Origin: Dehalococcoidales bacterium
GTDB taxonomy: Bacteria; Chloroflexota; Dehalococcoidia; Dehalococcoidales; ARS1013
Direction of reading: 5' to 3'
Length of the DNA stretch: 8,593 bases
NCBI GenBank assembly: GCA_030641585.1
Contig: DAOWHE010000014.1
Coordinates: forward strand, 1 to 8,593
Part shown: piece after piece, positions 1 through 5,831 of the stretch
How the letters are laid out: every line of letters starts with the position of its first letter
Position numbering within the stretch: position 1 is the stretch's first letter
The notes under the pieces: generated by a model
What the model was told of the DNA's origin: nothing
What the model saw: the letters and a program-made list of their open reading frames with translations, nothing else
Databases searched by the model: none
Program-made: the position numbers and the translations under genes

Positions 1-723
1 GAGAAAGGCATCTTCTAGTGTAGCTTCGGGGCGCCCTGTAGCCTGCCTTAACTCTTGGGGAGAGCCTTCGGCAATGACCTTGCCCTGGCGCATAAAGGCA
101 AGGTGGTCACAATGAGAGGCATCATCCATGGTATGGCTGGAAATAATAAGCGTGGCTCCCTGTTTAGTTAAGGCAGTAAAGTATTCCCAGAAGGTAACTC
201 TCAATTCAGGGTCAAGACCGACAGTAGGCTCATCAAGAAACAGTAGCGGTGGATTATGGACTATAGCACAAGCCAGGCTTGCTCGCTGCTTCATGCCGCC
301 GCTTAGGTTTAGTACCGGGTCGCTGCGGCGTGACCACAGATTAACCAGTTTAGTTACCTCTTCAACCTGTTTAGCTCGCTCGGTTTTATCCCTAAGCCCA
401 TAGATTTGGGCAAAGAAGTCCACATTCTGTATAACCGATAGCTCAGTATAGAGGGAGTGGAGTTGCGGCATATAGCCGATGAAATGTGCCGTTTTTCGGG
501 AAGGGGTCTGTCCCAGTATCTGGACACTGCCTGATTTGGGTCGTAACAAGCCAACCAGAAGTCTAATCAGGGTGGTTTTGCCGGCACCGTTGGGACCAAG
601 CAGTCCGAAACTTATGCCTCTAGGCACCTCCAGTGATAGCTCGTCTACCGCCTTGATATTGTTGTAGCTGAAGGATGCCTTATTTACTGCCGCAGCTAAA
701 CCGGTAAATTCCCCTTTTATCAT
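1..723 (-). CDS. ABC-2 type exporter ATP-binding subunit (3' end outside window)
   Basis: This is a cytoplasmic nucleotide-binding subunit of an ABC transporter, open for 241 codons to the left edge with no stop. I translated it from the ATG at 721-723. It shows a Walker A GPNGAGKT at residues 43-50, a Q-loop Gln87, a signature LSGGM at 140-144, a Walker B LLFLDEP at 160-166 and an H-loop His197. The end reads EATLEDAFL, the usual C-terminal motif of the NodI/DrrA-like ABC-2 class, so only a few residues to a short tail are probably missing. In this class the partner permease gene usually lies next door, here presumably beyond the window. The upstream frame stays open, so a longer start such as the TTG at 799-801 is possible, but the family alignment favours the ATG. 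A weak AGGA lies upstream. The gene follows the osmolyte importer on the same strand after 113 bp and may be cotranscribed. The substrate is unknown. Confidence 0.9.
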   Translation of the reverse strand, partial: MIKGEFTGLAAAVNKASFSYNNIKAVDELSLEVPRGISFGLLGPNGAGKTTLIRLLVGLLRPKSGSVQILGQTPSRKTAHFIGYMPQLHSLYTELSVIQNVDFFAQIYGLRDKTERAKQVEEVTKLVNLWSRRSDPVLNLSGGMKQRASLACAIVHNPPLLFLDEPTVGLDPELRVTFWEYFTALTKQGATLIISSHTMDDASHCDHLAFMRQGKVIAEGSPQELRQATGRPEATLEDAFL

Positions 724-742
724 AGTGATAAAAAATCCTAGC

Positions 743-769
743 GGTAACTTTTTAACTAGAGTTGTTACC
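743..769 (-). repeat. Inverted repeat before the ABC-2 ATPase gene
   Basis: The arms GGTAAC (743-748) and GTTACC (764-769) are perfect complements around a 15-nt interior. Read on the minus strand, a shorter inner AAC/GTT pairing is also possible. Seven bases downstream on that strand is a run of six T, which also lies in the start region of the next gene. It could be a weak attenuator or terminator between the osmolyte operon and the ATPase gene. The gap between stem and T-run is too long for a good intrinsic terminator, so function is uncertain. Confidence 0.3.
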
Positions 770-836
770 CACTTTAACCCAAGATAGTTGAGCTTAGTCA
801 AGGAGGGCTGGATTGGCCGGTTTATTAGCCTTGAGC

Positions 837-1955
837 CTAAGTTTCTTCTACCTTATACTGCTGCCGGGCAGCCATGGCATGTGTTATACGGTCAATGATA
901 ATTGCCAGCAGGACAATACTGAGCCCGGCTTGGAAACCACGCCCTATCTCCATACGGTTAATGCCCCTCAGAACCTCCAGCCCCAGACCCTGAGCACCAA
1001 TCATGGAAGCAATGACCACCATGGCCAGTGCCATCATTGTCGTCTGGTTAATGCCGACCATTATTGATGGAATGGCTAGGGGCAGCTGGACCTCAAATAG
1101 TATCTGCCGCGTGCTGGAGCCGAAGGCTCGGGCGGCTTCAATAGCACTCATTGACACCTGTCTGATACCGACATTGGTCAGTCGGATGACCGGTGGCGTG
1201 GCATAGATGATGGTAGCAAACACCGCTGGCACCTTGCCCAGACCGAAGAGCATAAGGGCTGGAATGAGGTAGACGAAGCTGGGCATGGTCTGCATGGCGT
1301 CCAGTATTGGTCTTATTATGGATTCAACAAAATTGCTGCGCGACATTAGGATGCCGGTGGGAATACCGATGACCAGAGACAGGATGACTGAGGCTATTAC
1401 GATAGCCAGTGTCTGCATTGCCAGGTCCCAGTAGCCTAGATTGCCGTAGTTGAAGCTCCCGATTAGAACCATAAATAGTGCCATAAGTAGTCCTGCCCAC
1501 CACAGGCGCGTAGCTCGCCAGCCAATAAGTCCCACCCCAGCTACCACAAGTGTCCAGGGTAATATAAGTAAGAGTTTCTCGAGACCGACTAGTCCGGATA
1601 AAACGACGTAAGCAGTGAACACTGTCAAGACCGATGCGGACAACACTAAAAGTAACTTTGCCCACCACCTAAGTGAAGTTCGTAGAATGACCACGAAAAC
1701 CAGTATTAGCAGGGCTATTGCAAATATCCCCACCGCTACTTTTACCGCTGTTATTGACCAGGGTTTCCAACTGTATTCATCTATAAACAATCTCACGAGG
1801 CCGTTTGATCCGTCTAGATTAAAGCCGGTTAATCCGTTTAGAATGGTCTCACTGACAGCGTCAAAAAAGGCCGCCCAGCTGGTAAGGATCCAGTCCATAA
1901 TGGCATCAACCCAATCCGCCAGCGGAATTGTAAGCCACTCAGGGAATTCAAGCAT
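837..1955 (-). CDS. opuAB: Glycine betaine/proline-type ABC importer permease (ProW/OpuAB family)
   Basis: This is the inner-membrane permease of an osmolyte importer, 372 residues, close to the length of ProW (about 354) and longer than OpuAB (about 280). It has an amphipathic N-terminal part (1-60) and several hydrophobic spans: about 67-91, 100-121, 126-145, 152-167, 178-203, 226-255, 295-320 and 342-356. The cytoplasmic EAA loop at 273-294 (EAARAFGSSTRQILFEVQLPLA, given here as its two halves EAARAFGSSTR and QILFEVQLPLA) docks on the ATPase. The segment around 218-235 (DAMQTMPSFVYLIPALML) is typical of the ProW/OpuAB family. The ATG overlaps the end of the ATPase gene by 8 bp (ATGCTTGA), which implies translational coupling. 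Substrate choice among betaine, proline, choline or carnitine cannot be read from the sequence. Confidence 0.93.
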   Translation of the reverse strand: MLEFPEWLTIPLADWVDAIMDWILTSWAAFFDAVSETILNGLTGFNLDGSNGLVRLFIDEYSWKPWSITAVKVAVGIFAIALLILVFVVILRTSLRWWAKLLLVLSASVLTVFTAYVVLSGLVGLEKLLLILPWTLVVAGVGLIGWRATRLWWAGLLMALFMVLIGSFNYGNLGYWDLAMQTLAIVIASVILSLVIGIPTGILMSRSNFVESIIRPILDAMQTMPSFVYLIPALMLFGLGKVPAVFATIIYATPPVIRLTNVGIRQVSMSAIEAARAFGSSTRQILFEVQLPLAIPSIMVGINQTTMMALAMVVIASMIGAQGLGLEVLRGINRMEIGRGFQAGLSIVLLAIIIDRITHAMAARQQYKVEET

Positions 1956-3261
1956 CGGTCTTTGGCTCCTTGGGTTCTGTCTTGCCAGGCTCTACTTTAG
2001 CCTTCACTTTAGCCACTACCTTCTTAGACTTCACCTCTTCAGTTTCCGCTTCCCTATACTGGACCATACTGCTGAGGATGGTGTTGTTGTCTACCTCACC
2101 AACAAGCTTTCCACCGTCATCGATGACCGGGATAGGATACTCGGTGGCAACAGCCAGGCAGAACAAGTCCTCCATCAACATATCAGGGGTGCAGCTGGGA
2201 ATATCAGGCTCTATAGCCTCCCTGATAGCGGCGCTCTTTTTCTCGATTAACTCTGCCAGGCGCTTTACCGTCACCAACCCCAGCAGCTTGCGAGCCCTTG
2301 TTACCAGCGGGGCATGGTCCTTTTTAGCCGTCCTGAGCAGGTGAAGAGCTGTCTTTGGCCCCTGCCATTCATAGATGATGACATCGGGCTCTATCATTAT
2401 ACTGCCGGCGGTGAGTACTTTGGCTGGTGATGCATCCTGCACAAAATCGCGGACATAATCATCAATGGGAGTAGTTACCACTTCTTCGGGGATGCCGGTC
2501 TGGATAATCTCGCCGTCCCTCATGATGGCGATACGACTGCCCAGTTTCAGGGCTTCATCCAGGTCATGGGTTACGAACAGGATTGTCTTCTGCAGCTCCG
2601 CCTGCATATCCACAAGCTCATCCTGCATCTGACGACGAATAAGAGGGTCCAGTCCGCTGAAAGGTTCATCCATTAGCAGTATATCGGGGTCGTTGGCCAG
2701 AGCCCTGGCTATGCCAACCCGCTGCTGCATGCCACCGCTGAGGGTGTCGGGGAAGTAGTCTTCCCACTCCTTGAGGCCTACTTTTTCAATAACTTCCCGG
2801 GCACGAGCGTAGCGCTCCTCTTTGGCTACACCCCTGACCTTTAGTCCGTAAGCCACGTTGTCAATTACATTGCGGTGGGGGAACAGGCCGAAATGTTGAA
2901 AAACCATACCTATGGTGTTGCGGCGAAGTTTTATGAGTTGGTTCTTTTTATAGCTACAGATGTCTTCGCCGTTGATGATGATTTTGCCCGCCGTCGGCTC
3001 AACGAGGCGTAGAATACAGCGAATCAGGGTGGACTTACCACTGCCGGAAAGACCCATGATAACAAAGAGCTCACCCTGATGGACATTAAAGGATACATCC
3101 CGCACCGCCACCACACAGCCGGTTTCCTCTTGTATGGCCTCTCTGGTGGCGGTGCGCTTTTCCGAACTTAAAATCTGCTCAGCGTTGGCACCGAAGATTT
3201 TCCACAGCCCGCTGACCTCAATGCAGACCTCCCCATTATGAGAGTTAGCATTGCCCGTCAA
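1948..3261 (-). CDS. opuAA: Glycine betaine/proline-type ABC importer ATPase with tandem CBS domains (ProV/OpuAA family)
   Basis: This is the cytoplasmic ATPase that powers the osmolyte importer, 437 residues. The start is a TTG at 3259-3261, chosen because AAGGAG lies 9 nt upstream and no in-frame ATG fits. Residues 17-50 carry the ProV-type lead (GLWKIFGANAEQIL). Walker A GLSGSGKS is at 70-77, Q-loop Gln122, LSGGM at 174-178, Walker B ILLMDEP at 194-200 and H-loop His232. Two CBS-like modules follow at about 280-340 and 345-400. In the well-studied OpuA transporter of Lactococcus the CBS pair takes part in ionic-strength sensing, so a similar role is inferred here. The C-terminus (403-437) is a lysine/glutamate/proline-rich tail not usual for the family. 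It lies 35 bp after the binding-protein gene and overlaps the permease gene. Confidence 0.94.
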   Translation of the reverse strand: MTGNANSHNGEVCIEVSGLWKIFGANAEQILSSEKRTATREAIQEETGCVVAVRDVSFNVHQGELFVIMGLSGSGKSTLIRCILRLVEPTAGKIIINGEDICSYKKNQLIKLRRNTIGMVFQHFGLFPHRNVIDNVAYGLKVRGVAKEERYARAREVIEKVGLKEWEDYFPDTLSGGMQQRVGIARALANDPDILLMDEPFSGLDPLIRRQMQDELVDMQAELQKTILFVTHDLDEALKLGSRIAIMRDGEIIQTGIPEEVVTTPIDDYVRDFVQDASPAKVLTAGSIMIEPDVIIYEWQGPKTALHLLRTAKKDHAPLVTRARKLLGLVTVKRLAELIEKKSAAIREAIEPDIPSCTPDMLMEDLFCLAVATEYPIPVIDDGGKLVGEVDNNTILSSMVQYREAETEEVKSKKVVAKVKAKVEPGKTEPKEPKTDA

Positions 3262-3296
3262 AGTCTTATTCTCCTTTTACTTGCCCGTCCTGGTGG

Positions 3297-4283
3297 CTAG
3301 GGCAGGGCTTCCTTAACCTTGCTGGCTATGTCGGCACTCACCCACTCGGTCCATACCGACTCGTATTCTTGCAGGAAATAGATGGCAGCCTCGTCAGTGG
3401 TGGCTTCGTTCTCCTCCATATAGGCCATTGCCTTATTGAGCATGGCGGAGGTGACTTCCCAGTCGGTGAAAAACTCGGCTAAGATGGGTTCTCTATCCAC
3501 GAAATCGGCGGTAGCCAGGGTAAACACTATGTCTCCGGGATAAGCACAGCTACGGGTGCTGTCCCATATTCCCTGCTCAAAGGCTGGCTCCTCAACCTTG
3601 GTCATGTCATACTGGCCCATAGCCCAGGTCGGTTCCCAGTAGTAGCCAAACCATGGCTCCTCTTGGTCATAAGCGGCTTTCATGGAGGCAACCAGAGCGG
3701 CACCGGAGCCTGATGGAAACACATTATAGGTGTCGTTTAGCCCGTAGGCATCAAACTTCAGGGCGTTAGTCTCCTCACACACCCATCCGGGAATGCAGTT
3801 GTAGAAACGGCCCTTGCTTGGGTCTTCCGGGTCTTTAAACAGTTCCCAGTAGTCGGGCATGTCTTCAACGGATATATCCGCTGGCAGGTCACCATTTGTA
3901 ATCATGTAGGTAGGCACCAGCCAGCCCTGCCAGCTATCATCAAAGTCAACCCCCAGTTCAACAATTGAGCCATCAGCAAAACCATCTTCGTAGACCTCTG
4001 GTGTGCTCTGCGTCCAGGCTTCTATTAGCACATCCACATCGCCACGGGCAAGAGCGGCGGCTAGGGGGATTGTGCCACCAAGCTCAAATTGCACTTCATA
4101 ATCGTAGCCATTTTCCAGTATGAAAGCGGCGATACGGGTCTGGACTGCCATGCTGTCCCAGTCGCCCTCACCGAGGACAACGGTCTCCTTGCTGCTGCCG
4201 CAACTGAGGAAAGTTGATAGGACAAGTACTGCACCAAGTGTAACCATAAGAATCTTAAGACCTAGCTTGTGTTTTTTTGTCAT
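3297..4283 (-). CDS. opuAC: Glycine betaine-type substrate-binding lipoprotein (ProX/OpuAC family)
   Basis: This is the extracytoplasmic binding protein that captures the osmolyte and delivers it to the permease, 328 residues from the ATG at 4281-4283. That start is preferred because AAGGAGG sits 5 nt upstream and a classic signal peptide follows: KKHK, a hydrophobic core (about 9-24), then FLSC with Cys28 as the likely lipidated residue. The lipobox is imperfect (Phe at -3). The mature part has the type II binding-protein look (VVLGEGDWDSMAVQTRIAA) and many tryptophans, including Trp42, Trp118, Trp121, Trp212 or nearby and the YYWEPTW motif at 214-220. These could supply an aromatic cage for a quaternary amine. 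Cys163 and Cys169 flank IPGWV and could form a disulfide. A GTG in the same frame (4311-4313) with its own AAGGAG would add ten residues. It is the first gene of the opu operon. Confidence 0.93.
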   Translation of the reverse strand: MTKKHKLGLKILMVTLGAVLVLSTFLSCGSSKETVVLGEGDWDSMAVQTRIAAFILENGYDYEVQFELGGTIPLAAALARGDVDVLIEAWTQSTPEVYEDGFADGSIVELGVDFDDSWQGWLVPTYMITNGDLPADISVEDMPDYWELFKDPEDPSKGRFYNCIPGWVCEETNALKFDAYGLNDTYNVFPSGSGAALVASMKAAYDQEEPWFGYYWEPTWAMGQYDMTKVEEPAFEQGIWDSTRSCAYPGDIVFTLATADFVDREPILAEFFTDWEVTSAMLNKAMAYMEENEATTDEAAIYFLQEYESVWTEWVSADIASKVKEALP

Positions 4284-4508
4284 TATTACCTCCTTATCTG
4301 GCAAAAATTGCACAATAACTCCTTGCTAAATATAGGTGATGAATTTTAGAAGAGGACTAATAGAACTGATATTTGATGGAGGTGAGGGGCAAAAGACAGT
4401 ATGAGGAATTTTGGGAGAGCAAGGAGGGGTTAATCACTGAGCTGTCCCGTAAACTACGGTCATACTCCTCAAGCATATAAGTCACGCTAATCCTAAGACA
4501 TTATATAG
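4284..4508 (-). promoter_or_regulatory. Long untranslated leader of the opu operon
   Basis: This is the stretch between the predicted transcription start and the opuAC ATG, about 225 nt. Read on the minus strand it holds a small hairpin CCGTA-loop-TACGG (4447-4459). It also holds an 8-nt segment CTCCTTGC (+ strand GCAAGGAG, 4419-4426) that is perfectly complementary to GCAAGGAG (+ strand CTCCTTGC, 4319-4326). The second copy includes the ribosome-binding site of the upstream GTG start, so pairing could mask it. I recognise no known riboswitch class. Apart from this leader, the opu promoter and a weak inverted repeat, the 4314-4633 interval contains no gene that I can support. Confidence 0.35.
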
Positions 4509-4515
4509 TTTTTAT

Positions 4516-4545
4516 ATTATAGGGCATCTTTATGCTGATTGTCAA
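4516..4545 (-). promoter_or_regulatory. Near-consensus sigma-70 promoter of the opu operon
   Basis: On the minus strand TTGACA (4540-4545) and TATAAT (4516-4521) are both perfect hexamers separated by 18 bp. Initiation would fall near 4508, upstream of the osmolyte importer. A perfect pair of boxes suggests that a repressor or post-transcriptional control, if any, sets the osmotic response. No clear operator palindrome overlaps the boxes. Confidence 0.75.
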
Positions 4546-4571
4546 CCGCACAGGGGTGGGTATAAGAGCCT

Positions 4572-4600
4572 GCTATTGGTCGGTAGCCATTCTTAATAGC
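4572..4600 (-). repeat. Weak inverted repeat between tRNA-Asn and the opu promoter
   Basis: The arms GCTATT (4572-4577) and AATAGC (4595-4600) pair around a 17-nt interior that could add a short GG/CC helix. It lies downstream of the tRNA on the minus strand, where a terminator would be expected, but no T-run follows. Termination is therefore only a guess. Confidence 0.2.
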
Positions 4601-4633
4601 GGATAGGGAACCAGATATTAAATCATTTACCTT

Positions 4634-4708
4634 TGGCTCCCCGAGTAGGACTCGAACCTACAACCTAGCGGTTAACAGCCGCTCGCTCTACCATTGAGCT
4701 ATCGGGGA
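4634..4708 (-). tRNA. tRNA-Asn (anticodon GTT)
   Basis: The minus strand folds into a full cloverleaf: acceptor TCCCCGA pairs with TCGGGGA, D-stem GCTC/GAGC, anticodon stem AGCGG/CCGCT with loop CTGTTAA, and T-stem GTAGG/CCTAC with loop TTCGAGT. Anticodon GTT lies at 4674-4676 on the complementary strand. The discriminator is G and a genomic CCA follows (4634-4636), so the 3' end is encoded rather than added. Body length is 72 nt before CCA. It sits alone between the two divergent operons. Confidence 0.97.
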
Positions 4709-4819
4709 GTGTCTGGCTGGGCACTCAGGAACCATATCGAACTTTATACGCCCCGATTTGATTCCAAGATTACGTGAACTGCTTATGAAATCATGGGCTT
4801 TGTACCCCCAGCCATAGCT

Positions 4820-4848
4820 ATTATATCAGTAGAGGCACAAAAGGACAA
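4820..4848 (-). promoter_or_regulatory. Candidate promoter for tRNA-Asn
   Basis: On the minus strand TTGTCC (4843-4848, four of six consensus bases) and a perfect TATAAT (4820-4825) are 17 bp apart, and a TG precedes the -10 by one base (extended -10). Transcription would begin near 4812, about 105 nt before the mature tRNA end, so 5' processing by RNase P is implied. Confidence 0.45.
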
Positions 4849-4921
4849 TATGGGGTTCGAGGCCTCCCAGGTCCACTTGAGTTAATACTGGGTCACGAAG
4901 TAGTTCATCCAGTGGCTTGAG

Positions 4922-4950
4922 TTGTAGGCTATTTATGATTCTGTTATAAT
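4922..4950 (+). promoter_or_regulatory. Candidate promoter of the ccm operon
   Basis: TATAAT at 4945-4950 is preceded by TG at 4942-4943, giving an extended -10 element. The -35 position 17 bp upstream reads TTGTAG (4922-4927), only half matching consensus, as is common for extended -10 promoters. Initiation near 4957 leaves a leader of roughly 70 nt before ccmE. Confidence 0.5.
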
Positions 4951-5029
4951 AAGGGTCAAATGAGATTATTAACATTTTTGCCAAAGACGCTCATCATAAT
5001 AACCAGAAGGCTTCCATTAGAGGAAATCA

Positions 5030-5425
5030 GTGCTTAAGAGAAAAAAATTTCTAATCGGTGGTGTTATTTTAATCTGTGCATTAGGCTATCTGCTTTACAT
5101 GGGTTTTGGTAGCGCAACAGCATATTATTCAACCGTTAGCGAGCTTCTTGATGCTGGCGATTCCATCTACGGACAAGACGTTAGAGTTAATGGCACGGTC
5201 GTCCCGGGCTCAATAGATTCGAATGACATCAATCTTGACCATGAATTCACTATTACTGATGAAGGTGGCGACTTGCTGGTAATTTACCATGGAATTGTGC
5301 CCGATGCTTTCGAGGACGGTGCTGATGTTGTGGCTCAAGGGAAGATACAATCAGATGGCGTTTTCTATGCGACCATAATATTAGCCAAATGTCCTTCCAA
5401 ATATGAACCTTTAGAGATAGATTAG
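5030..5425 (+). CDS. ccmE: Cytochrome c maturation heme chaperone CcmE, CxxxY variant
   Basis: CcmE is a membrane-anchored, extracytoplasmic heme chaperone that receives heme from the CcmABCD complex and passes it to the heme lyase. This copy has 131 residues with a basic start (LKRKK), one membrane span at about 7-26, then a beta-rich OB-fold domain (VRVNGTVVPGSI, FTITDEGGDLLVIYHG, ADVVAQGKI). The heme-attachment position reads LAKCPSKYEP: Cys121 and Tyr125 form CxxxY in place of the classical HxxxY. That variant is known from sulfate reducers, archaea and some other bacteria whose System I lacks CcmH. The start is GTG at 5030, with AGAGGA about 6 nt upstream. It is the first gene of the ccm operon. 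Its stop overlaps the ribosome-binding site of the following ccmF fragment. Confidence 0.92.
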   Translation: MLKRKKFLIGGVILICALGYLLYMGFGSATAYYSTVSELLDAGDSIYGQDVRVNGTVVPGSIDSNDINLDHEFTITDEGGDLLVIYHGIVPDAFEDGADVVAQGKIQSDGVFYATIILAKCPSKYEPLEID

Positions 5426-5433
5426 GAGAATGA

Positions 5434-5547
5434 GTGGCAGATATCGGTTATATAGTTCTAATACCGGCTCTGGTCTCTTCGGTATATTCAGCGGTGGCCT
5501 CTATTATTGGAACCAGGCGGGGATTACCTTGGCTGGTAGCTAGGTAG
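5434..5547 (+). pseudogene. ccmF: CcmF N-terminal remnant (cytochrome c heme lyase, truncated)
   Basis: A GTG at 5434 with AGGAG 5 nt upstream begins a 37-codon frame, MADIGYIVLIPALVSSVYSA followed by VASIIGTRRGLPWLVAR, ending in TAG at 5545-5547. From memory this closely resembles the start of CcmF in gram-positive, Chloroflexota and deltaproteobacterial types: the first membrane span followed by a basic RRG-LP loop. A normal CcmF has roughly 600 or more residues with a WWD domain; none of that is present. The position, directly after ccmE, is where ccmF would be expected. Beyond residue 37 the sequence switches to the membrane segment of the next frame. It is either a true deletion or an assembly collapse. 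Identification rests on a short N-terminus. Confidence 0.65.
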
Positions 5548-5550
5548 CTG
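5535..5550 (+). repeat. Near-perfect 8-bp tandem repeat at the ccmF break
   Basis: GGTAGCTA (5535-5542) is followed at once by GGTAGCTG (5543-5550), so GGTAGCT occurs twice with an 8-bp period. Each copy supplies one of two stop codons: TAG at 5541-5543 in the frame of the downstream segment and TAG at 5545-5547 in the ccmF frame. Taking out one unit joins the two frames with no stop. Confidence 0.8.
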
Positions 5551-5570
5551 TTATCTGGACAATTGTTGGA

Positions 5571-5831
5571 TTGGTTGTGGTTGCTGGTGGTTTCGGCGAC
5601 GGCTATCTGTTGAAAAAGAAAGGATCCCGTCATCCTGCTACGATCCCAGTTGTTTCAGCTAGTACCTCTGTAGATGATAGGCAGGAATTGTTTTTAAAGA
5701 TCGCCAGACTTGATGGCGAATTCGAAGCGGGTAAGATGCTAGAAGAGGAGTATCATAAACTGCGCTCCGCGAAGAAGACGCAGTTAGTCGAACTAATGCG
5801 CAGGCGAAAAGTGGAAAGCGATGGTGGATAA
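5571..5831 (+). CDS. Small membrane-anchored protein or 3' remnant in the ccm operon
   Basis: This 86-codon frame from a TTG has no Shine-Dalgarno sequence. The protein-like reading actually extends upstream to 5544, giving a hydrophobic span VAVIWTIVGLVVVAGGF that the TTG start would cut in half. After the span come KKK, a linker and a charged helical region (LFLKIARLDGEFEAGKMLEE and EYHKLRSAKK, then QLVELMRR). This EAGK-xx-EEEYxxLR pattern resembles the cytoplasmic helical tails of CcmI-like and short-hairpin membrane proteins found in ccm loci. The lack of a start suggests that it is the 3' end of a larger, deleted gene, or the second half of a fusion with the ccmF fragment. Its stop overlaps the ccmA start by 11 bp, so it may still feed translation into ccmA. 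Confidence 0.5.
   Translation: MVVVAGGFGDGYLLKKKGSRHPATIPVVSASTSVDDRQELFLKIARLDGEFEAGKMLEEEYHKLRSAKKTQLVELMRRRKVESDGG

Larger units (their letters stand above)
4709..5029. other. Gene-free interval between tRNA-Asn and ccmE
   Basis: About 320 bp with no convincing open frame. It holds two candidate promoters facing outward, one for the tRNA on the minus strand and one for the ccm operon on the plus strand. The rest shows no repeat, RNA gene or recognised motif. Confidence 0.6.

Noticed and set aside
1615..2250. Long plus-strand open frame opposite the permease and ATPase genes (211 codons)
   Set aside because: It is the antisense shadow of two strongly supported genes, has no ribosome-binding site and shows no protein-like pattern.
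4357..4476. A 39-codon frame on the minus strand inside the opu leader (starts MLEEYDRSLR)
   Set aside because: No good ribosome-binding site at the right distance, low-complexity serine-rich composition and no recognisable pattern. More likely untranslated leader.
4634..4708. tRNA-Asn as an integration site for a mobile element
   Set aside because: No integrase, no repeated 3' tRNA fragment and no phage-like genes are visible in the window.
5430..5543. A 37-codon ATG frame just after ccmE (starts MSGRYRLYSS)
   Set aside because: Its ATG sits one base from the AGGAG tract, too close for initiation, and the protein looks random. The GTG frame one register over matches CcmF and has proper spacing.
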